Positions 42,183 through 51,181 are shown, numbered from the stretch's first letter. The stretch is DNA of 64,000 nt from Rugamonas rivuli (GCF_009380165.1 NZ_WHUF01000005.1:559022-623021), one strand, 5' to 3'. Program-made: numbers and translations. The notes: a model not told the origin generated them from the letters alone.

Positions 42183-43487
42183 CTACCGCAGATCCACGCC
42201 CAGGATCGTCAATGCATCGCCGATCGGAATGAAGAAATTCATGCCCGTCATCGTCCTGGCGTCGGCCAGATGCAACACGGTGATGCCGATCACCCTGCCG
42301 CCGGTATCGAGCAGCGGGCCGCCGCTGTTGCCGGGCAGGATGCTGACATCGCTCTGCAGCAAGCGCTGCTTGTCCAGAACCCGGTAGCCGCTCAGGATGC
42401 CGCGCGTCAGCGAGGTATTGAAGGTGTCGCCCAGGGGCGAACCGATCACGTACACCTCTTCGCCAATGTTGGGCTCGTCTTCGCGGATCGACAGGGCGGG
42501 CATGCCCACCGGTTCGGTCTTGATCAGCGCGACATCGCGCGCCTCGTCCGAGCGCAACACCTCGCCGATCAATTCGCGTCCGGTCGGCAGCTTGATCTTG
42601 ACCACCTTGTCCGTGCCGACGACATGCCGGTTGGTCAGCAGGTAGCCGTCGCTGCTGATGAAAAATCCGCTGCCGGTCCCGGTCGCCGTGATCACCGTGG
42701 GGACGGAAGAGCGCAGCAATGTAACCCGCTTGGTCAACGGTTCCGCCGCCGGCTTGACGCGTTTGAGCGTCAGCCGTTCCGGGGCGGCTGGCTTCGGCGC
42801 CACTGGCGCAGGCGCAGGCGCCGAAGCCGGCGCGCTCGGCCGCGTCACGGCGTTATAAAAACCCTGTTCGGCCAAGAAATTTTTGGCGGCCTGCTCGTAG
42901 GCCAGCAGGAAAATCCGCTCGACCGGAATCTCCTCGGACGCGGCGGTCTGGAAGTTGCCCTCGGTGAGGGCTTCGAACACGACCTGCTTGACCTCGGGCG
43001 AATAGACCTGCCAAAACACCTTCATGTAGACGCCGCCGATGCCGCCATGCTCCTTCAGGCACAGGTTGGCCGAGACATCCTTGAGCAAGGCGCCGATCTG
43101 CAATTCCGGCATGGCCTTGGGCCGCTCCTTTTCAGTCGGCGCATCGAAAATGGTGTCGATCGCGATCGGCGTCGGATAGTGCGCTTTCTCCAGCACGGTG
43201 CGCAGCGAAGTTGCGAGCTTGCGGCTGAACAGTTTATAGGCCTTCTCGTTCCAGATGATGTCGCTGCTGTTGCCGCACCGCCAGCCATCCTGCAAGGTGC
43301 CGATTTTTGCGTTCGGTGTTTCAAACGTGGTCTTGGCCGTTTTCAGATACGACACCCGGCCCGGCGTGCCCGGTTGAAATTCAATGATCAGCTTATCGCT
43401 GACCTGCTTGACCGGCACCGGATCGGCCCAGGCCAGGCTGGATGTCGCCAATAACAGTGGCAGGACCAGGGCGCTCAATTTTCTCAT
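42183..43487 (-). CDS. Trypsin-like (DegP-type) serine protease
   Basis: 434 residues from the ATG at 43487, chosen because it starts the signal peptide 'LSALVLPLLLATSSLAWA'. A novel N-terminal domain (about 20-230) is joined by a Pro/Ala linker to a C-terminal trypsin-like domain. The triad is visible: 'LTNRHVVG' (His), 'DEARDVALIK' (Asp), 'LPGNSGGPLL' (Ser). There is no PDZ domain, unlike DegP/DegS. It is predicted periplasmic. The upstream region is AT-rich. Confidence 0.88.
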   Translation of the reverse strand: MRKLSALVLPLLLATSSLAWADPVPVKQVSDKLIIEFQPGTPGRVSYLKTAKTTFETPNAKIGTLQDGWRCGNSSDIIWNEKAYKLFSRKLATSLRTVLEKAHYPTPIAIDTIFDAPTEKERPKAMPELQIGALLKDVSANLCLKEHGGIGGVYMKVFWQVYSPEVKQVVFEALTEGNFQTAASEEIPVERIFLLAYEQAAKNFLAEQGFYNAVTRPSAPASAPAPAPVAPKPAAPERLTLKRVKPAAEPLTKRVTLLRSSVPTVITATGTGSGFFISSDGYLLTNRHVVGTDKVVKIKLPTGRELIGEVLRSDEARDVALIKTEPVGMPALSIREDEPNIGEEVYVIGSPLGDTFNTSLTRGILSGYRVLDKQRLLQSDVSILPGNSGGPLLDTGGRVIGITVLHLADARTMTGMNFFIPIGDALTILGVDLR

Positions 43488-43683
43488 CGTAACTAACCGC
43501 ACCCAAACTTAGCGCTGCGCTTTGATTTATTAATAATATTTATATCTTAAAGGGAACCATACCTGTGCGCAATGAAGTCTGCCTGGCCTGGCGGTCCAAA
43601 TATCCTATCTGTAATGTTAAGGCTTGCTCGGGGCAATGATGATGACGGCTCACGCATCAGTGCGGGCAAGCAGCGAAATACTC

Positions 43684-44025
43684 TCACTGCCCGCTCCCGG
43701 AAGATGGCTGCAAGGCGATGACCGCCATGCCGAATAAAGCCAGTCCCGCGCCGATGTAGTCGAAGCGGCTGAGCGTCACGCCGTCGACCAATTTTAGCCA
43801 CAGCAAGGCGACGCCGATATACATGCCGCCGTATGCCGCGTAGGTACGGCCGGCGGCGGTTGGGTGCAGCGTCAGCAGCCAGGCGAACAGCGCCAGCGAC
43901 AGGGCCGCCGGCAGCAACAGCCATGGCGACTTGCCCTGCCTGAGCACCAGCCACGGCAGGTAGCAGCCGGCGATTTCAGCCAGCGCCGTCACGAAAAACA
44001 GCGCAGCAATCCTTATGATGTCCAA
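43684..44025 (-). CDS. ynfA: YnfA family small membrane protein
   Basis: 113 residues with four hydrophobic segments. 'ALAEIAGCYLPWLVLRQ' and 'AAGRTYAAYGGMYIGVALLWL' are close to the UPF0060/YnfA signature (SMR-like fold). It is a probable inner-membrane protein, proposed in some species to be a small multidrug exporter. It is monocistronic, between the protease and lipoprotein genes. Confidence 0.9.
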   Translation of the reverse strand: MDIIRIAALFFVTALAEIAGCYLPWLVLRQGKSPWLLLPAALSLALFAWLLTLHPTAAGRTYAAYGGMYIGVALLWLKLVDGVTLSRFDYIGAGLALFGMAVIALQPSSGSGQ

Positions 44026-44059
44026 TCGAATTCTCTTGATAGTTTGGGTAGTCGGCGCC

Positions 44060-44605
44060 TCAAGGCGTGCACACGAAAATATAAGTAGCCTTTGCCGGCA
44101 TTGCCTTCGCGAGCGTAAGGTGTCCGTTCAATCCCGGCAGCGCCTTGTCGATTGCGCTCTGTGCCTCAGTCAGATTTCGGCGTAGTTTTATCGTCTTGTT
44201 TTTCTGGTAGATGAAATCGCCGATGTAAACGCTTTGCCATGGAGGCGCCTCAAATGCGCGGACGCCGCCTTCCAGTTCAGTCGAGTTGAACGGGCTATAA
44301 ACGTAGTGCCCCGCAGGGACATCGAACGCGAAATATTTCGTCTCACCCGGGGTCGAAGGAACGCGCGCATCGGTTCGATTGAATGTCAGGCAGTTGCCGG
44401 TAATTTGTTCGGCTTTTAAGTTGTACTCCGCCAGCTGGAGATCGAAACCTGCGTACTCCCACGGCCCTTCCATCTGCACGCCATAGACGATGACGGCGCG
44501 ATCCTCGCTCGCCACGCCGCCCTGAGGCAGCTCACGTGTTGAGTTGATGACACAGCCGCTTACGCTGAACAAAATAGCCAGAAAAATCCACGAGCATTTC
44601 TTCAT
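44060..44605 (-). CDS. Hypothetical lipoprotein
   Basis: 181 residues from the ATG at 44605, preferred because it gives a lipoprotein signal ('WIFLAILFSVSGCVIN', Cys near 18). The mature part is beta-rich, with 'FAFDVPAGHYVYSPFN' resembling DUF2846-type periplasmic lipoprotein repeats. Function is unknown. Composition is a little AT-richer than the core genome, like the HipBA genes upstream. Confidence 0.75.
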   Translation of the reverse strand: MKKCSWIFLAILFSVSGCVINSTRELPQGGVASEDRAVIVYGVQMEGPWEYAGFDLQLAEYNLKAEQITGNCLTFNRTDARVPSTPGETKYFAFDVPAGHYVYSPFNSTELEGGVRAFEAPPWQSVYIGDFIYQKNKTIKLRRNLTEAQSAIDKALPGLNGHLTLAKAMPAKATYIFVCTP

Positions 44606-44705
44606 ACAATCCCAATGGTGCCGATACACCGATGCCGTTATGAAGAGCCAAGCATACCATTTTGCTTAAAAGGAAAGCTCGCGGATTATCTCCATTGAAT
44701 CCGCT

Positions 44706-46040
44706 TCACTTAGCTGCCATTGCGCTTAACTGCCTGGCGGATCGTGTGACGCTGGCAAAGATCGTCGCCGCAACCCGCTCGGGAAATCCTGATGGCAAGC
44801 GCGCGGCGACAGCATCGATCGCCCCACTGGTACGGGCAAGTACCCGCTCAATCACGTCTTCCGCATCGGCGCGGCGGAAGCATCGGGCTGCGGTACTGTT
44901 AAAGTGCCTGCGCTGAATATCGGCAAAACGATAGTGCTTATTCTTCCCCATCAACGCCATCGCCATCCTTGCCTTGTGGAGGGAGTATTGATTCGGCCCC
45001 TTCCCCTCAATCGGCCAGAGCGACATGACATCATACAAAGGCAACAGCGCGTAGCGCGCCTGCGCCATCAGACGAATACTGAAATTCTTGGCATGACCAT
45101 CAGGCGCGGCCAACATCCAGAACAGCACTTGCGCAGTGAGCAGCGTCGTCAAGTCCTCGTCCGCGCGCACCGAGCCGCGTAGTACTGCGGCCACATCCGC
45201 CAGTCCAGGGCCACCATCGCTCTCGTACTTCAGATGCGGCGGTACGCACAAAGCCTGGCAAAGATCCTCCTGCGGCAGACGCATGAACCAGGTTCCCGAT
45301 GCGTGCAGCTTGCGGTCGAAACGCTCGACGCCAAGAACCTTCTGTGTGCCAAACTTCAGAATGGCCGTTCTCGCTACCGGCAAACCAAATTCCTCCAACA
45401 GGTTCATGCAAAGCCATTCGTTTTCCACAGACGACGTCAGATCGACCTTGCGATGGCCAATCAAACCCAAAGGCAGCTTGAGGATATGGCTTGTGGGTGT
45501 AGCCCCATGCGGCAGTATCCAGCCATCGTTGTGCCACAGCAGCGCCGTCTTTTCCTGAACGCCGGCGAGCGAGATGCGCAGATGGTCATCGCCTGGCATT
45601 TCCATCGGCGTAGCGACCGTCACTTGCAACAAGTGCTGCTCCACATCCGCTTCGGACATCGGCTTGCCTTCAATGCACATGAGGTTCGTGGGGACATCAT
45701 CCTCTTTCAGCAGTTGAACAGCGCCCACACAATCCCGCCCCACTTCCTGCAACAAGTCGAAAGCCTCGATAGTATCGAGCTTATAGCGCTCCGCGAGGCG
45801 CTTGCGGATAACTTCGCTATCAGGCAGCAGATTGTCGAAGAAATAGCGCACCCGATCGCCGTACAACACAGGGCCGCCGGCGTATGGCAACGATAGCGAG
45901 AGTGGCCGGCCAATGGCTGACGCTATCCACCTTTTGTCGTAAATAAACTGCATGGCGCCGCGCGCTGGCAGAATCCACGTGCCGACGCGCTCGCCGTTAC
46001 TCCAGACCGACAGCGAACGCGAACGAGATTTGCGTCCCAT
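44706..46040 (-). CDS. hipA: HipA-family serine/threonine kinase toxin
   Basis: 444 residues, normal length for HipA. An N-terminal HipA domain ('LSLPYAGGPVLYGDRVRYFFDNLLPDS' in part) is followed by the kinase core. 'ISLAGVQEKTALLW' is the phosphorylated P-loop serine region, 'DGHAKNFSI' the catalytic loop, and 'LYDVMSL' the metal-binding Asp. HipA of E. coli phosphorylates glutamyl-tRNA synthetase and causes persistence; the target here is inferred. It starts 3 bases after hipB, the usual antitoxin-first operon. All kinase residues look intact. Confidence 0.93.
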   Translation of the reverse strand: MGRKSRSRSLSVWSNGERVGTWILPARGAMQFIYDKRWIASAIGRPLSLSLPYAGGPVLYGDRVRYFFDNLLPDSEVIRKRLAERYKLDTIEAFDLLQEVGRDCVGAVQLLKEDDVPTNLMCIEGKPMSEADVEQHLLQVTVATPMEMPGDDHLRISLAGVQEKTALLWHNDGWILPHGATPTSHILKLPLGLIGHRKVDLTSSVENEWLCMNLLEEFGLPVARTAILKFGTQKVLGVERFDRKLHASGTWFMRLPQEDLCQALCVPPHLKYESDGGPGLADVAAVLRGSVRADEDLTTLLTAQVLFWMLAAPDGHAKNFSIRLMAQARYALLPLYDVMSLWPIEGKGPNQYSLHKARMAMALMGKNKHYRFADIQRRHFNSTAARCFRRADAEDVIERVLARTSGAIDAVAARLPSGFPERVAATIFASVTRSARQLSAMAAK

Positions 46041-46043
46041 GGC

Positions 46044-46301
46044 TTACCAATCCGGAGTGGACGAAACCGACTCATCGAGTCCCTCAGCTTTCGGCTGCAC
46101 CAGTACCTCAAGGCCCAGCGCCGAAATCAAAGCCAGGAATTGTTCAAAGCTGACGCTACCAGGGTCGAGCTCCATGGCGGAGATGCGGCTCTGACTGACG
46201 CCCAGTCGCTGCGCAAGTTCAGTCTGCGACAAGCGCGCAGACTTGCGCGCAGCCTGAAGAAGAGGCCCCAATTGCTGGGTGATGGTGATGACTTGCTTCA
46301 T
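46044..46301 (-). CDS. hipB: HipB-like XRE-family antitoxin
   Basis: 85-residue HTH protein: 'SQTELAQRLGVSQSRISAME' (about 24-43) is a complete XRE helix-turn-helix. The C-terminal 'LGLEVLVQPK' extension is typical of HipB and contacts HipA. It is the first gene of the operon. The promoter (TTGACA / TATCTT, 17-base spacer) and regularly spaced GGTA/TACC half-sites lie 30-80 bases upstream, consistent with autorepression. Confidence 0.92.
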   Translation of the reverse strand: MKQVITITQQLGPLLQAARKSARLSQTELAQRLGVSQSRISAMELDPGSVSFEQFLALISALGLEVLVQPKAEGLDESVSSTPDW

Positions 46302-46333
46302 AAAGCAGAATCATGCAGGTGGCGAATATTTTC

Positions 46334-46380
46334 AAGATACGCGCCACACGGGTAAATGTCAAATACCTGTTTTACGGGTA
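46334..46380 (-). promoter_or_regulatory. hipBA promoter with candidate HipB operator
   Basis: On the minus strand, TTGACA (46362-46357), a 17-base spacer and TATCTT (46339-46334) form a near-consensus promoter. Half-sites GGTA (46351-46354), TACC (46364-46367) and GGTA (46377-46380) alternate in orientation at exactly 13-bp steps around the -35 element, suggesting an operator for the dimeric antitoxin. Confidence 0.7.
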
Positions 46381-46478
46381 GAAATGACCACGAGCGTCAC
46401 ACGAACGTCGAATGCGAACTTATCCGCCAACCAAGGGTCCAATTTCTTCCCTCTTGCTGACTCCAAGGAGATCTTCTC

Positions 46479-46910
46479 ATGTCGCAACGTTTCAAGAATC
46501 AGAAAACAAACATCCATGGTGACGGCAACGCTGTCGGTAATAGCAACACTGTAATTGTCAATAAAGAGACGCACAATTATCACGGGGGACCGAACTCTGA
46601 GGACTCAGGAACAGGACACATATTTTCAGCCATGTTCGGAATGATCATAGCGATAGTTTTCTTTGCTTACTGGTTCGCAAAATACGCAGACATAATCTAC
46701 ACCTTTGTACTGTTCGCAGCCGTTTGCGGAATCATCATTTCGGCCTCCGCGACGCTATATAACGTCTGGCGAGAATACCCAACCCATGCGGCGCAAAGCG
46801 GCTTAATTACAGTCATCGGCATGATTCTGGCCGCCGCAGTACTTCTGGCTATGCCGCCATATCCGCATTGTCAGACACTGAATCCCCGGGGAAAACTGCC
46901 GACAGCATAG
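46479..46910 (+). CDS. Membrane protein with N-terminal GDGN motif
   Basis: 143 residues. AAGGAG precedes the ATG. The N-terminus contains 'IHGDGNAVGNSNTVIVNKE', a glycine/asparagine turn-rich motif often found at the start of small bacterial membrane proteins and some conflict-system proteins. Three hydrophobic segments follow (about 48-68, 73-92, 108-125). Function is unknown. It is divergent from hipBA across a 177-base region and could be an accessory gene of that locus. Confidence 0.78.
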   Translation: MSQRFKNQKTNIHGDGNAVGNSNTVIVNKETHNYHGGPNSEDSGTGHIFSAMFGMIIAIVFFAYWFAKYADIIYTFVLFAAVCGIIISASATLYNVWREYPTHAAQSGLITVIGMILAAAVLLAMPPYPHCQTLNPRGKLPTA

Positions 46911-47015
46911 AAAGCAAGCTGACCGGAATCCCGTCGCTGATCATCACCGGAGTCCTCTGTTGCATAGGTCTGATGGCCCACACTCCGCCCAGCTTTAGCG
47001 CATGGCAGCAAACAT

Positions 47016-47240
47016 TCAATTCGCATTCCAGCATCCTTTGTCATGGCAAGCAACATTAGCTCTATGCAAAGCGGCGTCCGCTAAAGGCCCGCAGAATTTC
47101 GCACTGGCAGCAGGTAACACGTGCCAGCCCAGTTGACGTCTGATCTCTTCAGGCGTTGGCGGTGGCTCACAAGGCTGCTGCGTGCGGCGCTCCAGGTACT
47201 TGCGGACGGATTCTTTGGTGGGATGCGTGACGTCGGTCAT
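47016..47240 (-). CDS. Small conserved-type hypothetical protein
   Basis: 74 residues. The N-terminal half ('SVRKYLERRTQQP' then 'PPTPEEIRRQLGW') looks like a short conserved polar protein seen in Burkholderiales. The C-terminal half is less conserved-looking and ends with several Cys/His. GGTGA lies upstream of the ATG. It is placed between the GDGN membrane protein and the tRNA-Ser. Lower confidence because no partner or strong coding context supports it. Confidence 0.5.
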   Translation of the reverse strand: MTDVTHPTKESVRKYLERRTQQPCEPPPTPEEIRRQLGWHVLPAASAKFCGPLADAALHRANVACHDKGCWNAN

Positions 47241-47458
47241 AATGCGTCACCGGGTTTAGTCCGGTGCCTCGATCAATTTCAGGTCACCGTTTATGCCGCC
47301 GTAGGTGCCGAGGGTTTGGCCCTGCAAGCTTGTGCCTGCAAAGAAAAAAGACTGGCGCTCTGCGTGTGGGATTAGAAGTGGGGGTAAGCGCGCCCTCGGC
47401 GCGCTGGGCTGGACGCCTTGCGCCTAACAATTGGGCGATTCGTCCGGAAATAAAAAAA

Positions 47459-47510
47459 CCGCCAGCACCGAACGCGATCTTGAGCGGGTTCTGGCTGGCG
47501 GTTTTTTTTA
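47459..47510 (-). terminator. Terminator downstream of tRNA-Ser
   Basis: CCGCCAGC (47459-47466) pairs with GCTGGCGG (47494-47501), with T-runs on both sides on the respective strands. It lies directly downstream of the minus-strand tRNA and can also stop plus-strand transcription. Confidence 0.8.
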
Positions 47511-47516
47511 TTTTTC

Positions 47517-47606
47517 TGGCGGAAGCGGTGAGATTCGAACTCACGAACAGTTTAACCCGTCGCTAGTTTTCAAGACTAGTGCCTTCAACCACTCGGCCAC
47601 GCTTCC
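47517..47606 (-). tRNA. tRNA-Ser (anticodon UGA)
   Basis: A 90-nt cloverleaf on the minus strand. The acceptor stem GGAAGCG pairs with CGCTTCC, followed by discriminator G and encoded CCA (47517-47519). The T-arm GTTCGAATC is present. The anticodon loop CTTGAAA gives UGA, decoding UCA. The long variable arm is as expected for a serine tRNA. No second copy of its 3' end was seen nearby, so there is no evidence that it served as an integration site. Confidence 0.95.
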
Positions 47607-47667
47607 TAAGTGTGCAGCATTATACAGAACTCACCCTCACTTGGGTGCCAAAACCGTCGATCCGCCC

Positions 47668-49755
47668 TCAGGCCGCCCGACTGGCACGCCCCGGCGTCCA
47701 GTTCTCGCGCAGCGCCTCTTCGAACGCCTCCGCCTCCAACGGCCGCGAGAACAGGTATCCCTGCACCTCATCGCAGCCCGAATTCTTCAGGAAAGCCAGT
47801 TGCTCCACCGTCTCCACGCCCTCGGCAATCACCTTGTGCTTGAGCTGCTGCGCGATGCTGATGATGGTGTTGGCAATCGCACAATCATTGGCATCACCGG
47901 GGATACCAATGGTGAACGAACGGTCGATCTTCAAAGTATCGATCGGGAAACGCTTCAGATACGACAAGCTCGAATACCCGGTACCGAAATCGTCCAGCGA
48001 CAAGGTCACGCCCAGCGCCGTGATGCGGTCCATGATGCCGATCACGCGGTCGATGTTGTGCATCAGCGTGCTTTCGGTGATCTCCAGCTCCAGCCACGAC
48101 GGCTCCAGCCCGTAGCGCGTCAGCGTATCCTGCACGCGCCCCGGCAGGGCCGAGGTGAACTCGCGCGCGGAGACGTTGACCGCCAGCCGTATCGGCGGCA
48201 GCCCCGCGTCCTTCCACTGCTTGGCCTGCGCACAGGCCGCTTCCAGCACCCATTCGCCGACCTGCACCACCAGCCCGGTAGCCTCGGCCAGCGGAATGAA
48301 TTCGGCCGGCGGCACCAGGCCGCGCACCGGATGGCGCCAGCGCACCAGCGCTTCGGCGCCGATGATCTTGCCGTTGTCGATGCAGAACTTGGGCTGGTAG
48401 TGCAGCAGCAGCTCGCCGTTGCCCAGCGCGTGGCGCAGGCCCGATTCGATCCGCATGCGCTCCTGCATGCCCTGGTTCATGTCCTGACTGTAGAACGCGA
48501 CGTGATCGCCTTCCGCCCCGCCCTCCTGCTTGGCGCGGTACATGGCGATGTCCGCCAGCCGCAACAGCGTTTCGGCGTCGCCGCCATCCTGCGGGTAGAC
48601 GCTGATGCCGATGCTGCCACCGACGCGCAGGTCGTGGCCGTCGATCAAAATCGGCGTGTTCAGCGTGCCCAGCAGCTTTTGCGCCACCATGCTCGCTTCG
48701 AAATGCTGGCCGATGTCGAACAGGCCGACGGCGAATTCATCGCCGCCCAGCCGCGCCACCAGGTCCTGGTCGCGCAGCACGGCGCGGAAGCGGCGCGCGA
48801 CTTCGCACAGCAGCTCGTCGCCGATCTTGCGACCCAAGGTGTCGTTGATCAGCTTGAAGCGGTTGAGGTCGATGAACAGCACGCAGCCATGCAGCCGGCT
48901 GCGCTGCGCCACCGTCAGCGCCTGGTCGACCAGCTTGGTCAGCAGCGAGCGGTTCGGCAGGTTGGTCAGCGCATCGTAGTAGGCCAGGTGGTGGATGCGT
49001 TCCTCCGCCATCTTGCGTTCGGTGATGTCGGTCAGGTAGGCGATCAGGCCGATGGCGCGGTCGTTGATGTCGCGCAGCGGCGACAGCGACAGGCTGGCCC
49101 AGAACACTTCTCCCGACTTCTTTTTGCGCCGCACTTCCATCAGGCGTCCGCCCTGCTCCAGGAAGGTGTCGTCGAAGCTCTCGTCTTCGTCGTCGTACAG
49201 GAACAGGATGTTGCGCCCCACCGCTTCCACCGCGCTGTAGCCGAACAGGCGCTCCGCGCCCTTGTTCCAGCTGATGATGAAGCCGTTCATGTCCATGGTC
49301 AGCACGGACTCGTGGATGTGGTCGAGGATCTGCGCCTGGTGCTGCAGCTGCGATTCCACCTGCACGTAGGCATGGGTGGAGCGCTGCGCCAGCGAGTGCA
49401 CTTGCAGCACGCTGCCGGCCAGGTTGGCCAGGCTGGCCAAGTGCTGGCGGTCGATGTCGGTGTAGTGCTGCTGGCGGCCGGAGACGACGAAACGGCCGAA
49501 GTACTGGTCGTCGAACAGCACGTCCTGGGTCAGCACGGGCACGGCGTCGTCGTTGGCGGCCAGCACCTCCACCACCGGCGGCTTGAGCAGCATGGCGTGG
49601 GTGTCGGCCGGCAGGAATTCGCCCAGCGGACTGTTCATCACGCCACGGACGATGCGCCCCAGTTCCTCGTTGAGTGCAGCTCCGCGCAAGCGCAGCACCG
49701 CGTCGCATAAAGCCGCGCTGCTGCTCAGGAAATCGGAGACTGGGTGCGCGAACAT
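47668..49755 (-). CDS. GAF/PAS-GGDEF-EAL cyclic-di-GMP signalling protein
   Basis: 695 residues. A GAF-like N-terminus (about 1-125) and a PAS domain (about 130-250, 'ILDHIHESVLTMDMNGFIISWN') precede the GGDEF domain. The active site is intact 'RLGGDEF' (about 366), with an inhibitory I-site RDQD five residues upstream. A C-terminal EAL domain (about 430-685) has 'AEALVRW', 'NVSAREF', 'ELEITES', 'DDFGTGYSS', 'KIDRSF' and 'AEGVET', so phosphodiesterase residues are complete. It probably synthesises and/or degrades c-di-GMP under sensory control. It follows the HDOD gene by 3 bases, so it is co-transcribed. Confidence 0.93.
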   Translation of the reverse strand: MFAHPVSDFLSSSAALCDAVLRLRGAALNEELGRIVRGVMNSPLGEFLPADTHAMLLKPPVVEVLAANDDAVPVLTQDVLFDDQYFGRFVVSGRQQHYTDIDRQHLASLANLAGSVLQVHSLAQRSTHAYVQVESQLQHQAQILDHIHESVLTMDMNGFIISWNKGAERLFGYSAVEAVGRNILFLYDDEDESFDDTFLEQGGRLMEVRRKKKSGEVFWASLSLSPLRDINDRAIGLIAYLTDITERKMAEERIHHLAYYDALTNLPNRSLLTKLVDQALTVAQRSRLHGCVLFIDLNRFKLINDTLGRKIGDELLCEVARRFRAVLRDQDLVARLGGDEFAVGLFDIGQHFEASMVAQKLLGTLNTPILIDGHDLRVGGSIGISVYPQDGGDAETLLRLADIAMYRAKQEGGAEGDHVAFYSQDMNQGMQERMRIESGLRHALGNGELLLHYQPKFCIDNGKIIGAEALVRWRHPVRGLVPPAEFIPLAEATGLVVQVGEWVLEAACAQAKQWKDAGLPPIRLAVNVSAREFTSALPGRVQDTLTRYGLEPSWLELEITESTLMHNIDRVIGIMDRITALGVTLSLDDFGTGYSSLSYLKRFPIDTLKIDRSFTIGIPGDANDCAIANTIISIAQQLKHKVIAEGVETVEQLAFLKNSGCDEVQGYLFSRPLEAEAFEEALRENWTPGRASRAA

Positions 49756-49758
49756 GGC

Positions 49759-50928
49759 TTATATATTCCTGCTCACCTGGATGGCCCAGTGGTATGCCTG
49801 CAATTGCGCGCCCCAGTAGGTTTCGCGGTCGAGACCGGCCTTGTCCAGGCCGGCTGCGTCGTGCCGTTCCACCAATGCCAGCAGCTCGCCCAGCGGGCCG
49901 GCGCGGTCCAGCAGCGCCATCACCACGTCGAGGTCGAGGCTGAGCGCGGCGACGATTTCGGTCATCGGCATGTCCAGCAGCACGTCCAGCAGCGAGAACA
50001 CGCCGGCCACGAAAGCCATGTCCTGCTGGTCGCGTTCCCAGCCCAGCGCCTTGCTCAGCGCTTCCATCTGCGAGGCGCGCACGGCCGCCAGCGGCAGCAG
50101 CGGATTGGCCATGCCGTCGTCCTGCTGGCGCGCGTACAGCAGCAATTGCAGCCAGCGCTGCAGCTGGCGGCGGCCCAGCACGTTGATGGCCTGGCCGAAG
50201 CTGTGGATCGGCGAACTGAGCGCGAACGCGGCCGAGTTCACCAGCTTGAGCAAATGGTAGGACAGCGCCGGGTCTTGCTTGAGCAGCACTTCCAGTTCGC
50301 GCGAGTCGGCGTCGCGGGCCAGCAGGCCCAGCAGCGCCAGCAGGCGCTTGCGCGAGGTGCCGTCGCCGGCGTTGGTGTCTTGCGGCGGATGCATGGCGAA
50401 GTCGCCGGCAAACCAGCTGAAGCCGGCCTTGGCGCATTCGGCGATGCGGTGTTCGCTGCCCATGCCGGTGGCCAGGTGCGGTCCCGGCTGGGCCACCAGC
50501 GCCAGCACCGGCGGCATGATGAGGGAAGCGTCGACCATCAGCGAGCGCGCGCCACACAGCGTGGCGGCCATGCCGGCCACGCCTTCGACCATGATGCGGT
50601 AGCCGGCGTCGGCATAGCCGGCCAGTTTCTTTTGTACGGGAATCTCGGAACAGGCGGCGGCCGGCACGCGCAGCACCACGCGGTTGGGCGGCAGTTCGGA
50701 CAGCTGCGACAGCTCCAGCAGGGCCGGATTGGCGACCGGCAGGATGCAGTCCAGCGGCGCCAGCGCGGCGAATACGTCGGGAGTCTTGAGCAAGGTCAGC
50801 GCCGCCTGGAAGGCGTCGCCCGAGTCTGCGGACAATTCAAAAGTCAGGGCCACCCACTCGTTGTGAGCGTTGGACACCGCTTGTAATTCCACCAGTGGAA
50901 ACATGCTAGTTTCAGGCGCAGACATCAA
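49759..50928 (-). CDS. HDOD-domain signalling protein (degenerate EAL, YuxH-like)
   Basis: 389 residues. The N-terminal ~195 residues correspond to an EAL-like fold without the catalytic EAL motif. The C-terminal half is an HDOD domain ('LKQDPALSYHLLKLVNSAAF', then 'INVLGRRQLQRWLQLLLYA', about 215-300), a non-catalytic HD-related regulatory domain. Such proteins are c-di-GMP signalling partners. The downstream active GGDEF/EAL gene starts 3 bases after it, so the pair is likely functionally linked. The AT-rich 253-base region upstream (50929-51181) holds no gene I can support. Confidence 0.88.
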   Translation of the reverse strand: MMSAPETSMFPLVELQAVSNAHNEWVALTFELSADSGDAFQAALTLLKTPDVFAALAPLDCILPVANPALLELSQLSELPPNRVVLRVPAAACSEIPVQKKLAGYADAGYRIMVEGVAGMAATLCGARSLMVDASLIMPPVLALVAQPGPHLATGMGSEHRIAECAKAGFSWFAGDFAMHPPQDTNAGDGTSRKRLLALLGLLARDADSRELEVLLKQDPALSYHLLKLVNSAAFALSSPIHSFGQAINVLGRRQLQRWLQLLLYARQQDDGMANPLLPLAAVRASQMEALSKALGWERDQQDMAFVAGVFSLLDVLLDMPMTEIVAALSLDLDVVMALLDRAGPLGELLALVERHDAAGLDKAGLDRETYWGAQLQAYHWAIQVSRNI

Positions 50929-51181
50929 TATCTCATTGAAGGTTGTGCGCGCAATCTTAGATCAAGCATTGACATTAAGCAATCAATAACCATCTGTCAG
51001 TATTGTTATTTCCAATACGACCAGTATAAGACCAATCATCGCGCGCGAACGTTATCTTTTATACAATTGCAATTACACAACCGGTGCAGGAATATAGCAG
51101 ATATTGCCGCACAAACACGCACTGTTAGGAATTGCTTAACGGAATTAGAGTCGATTCTCAATATTTACAACATGCTAGCGC

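Noticed and set aside
39209..42232. Plus-strand frame of about 1000 codons across the MFS, AraC and hydrolase genes
   Set aside because: It runs out of frame through three well-supported genes and encodes only compositionally biased sequence.
47517..47606. tRNA-Ser as an island attachment site
   Set aside because: No integrase and no duplicated tRNA 3' end were found on either side within the window.
50929..51181. AT-rich 253-base gap that might hide a small RNA or gene
   Set aside because: No open frame with a ribosome site and no hairpin-plus-T-run terminator were seen. It is probably just a promoter region.
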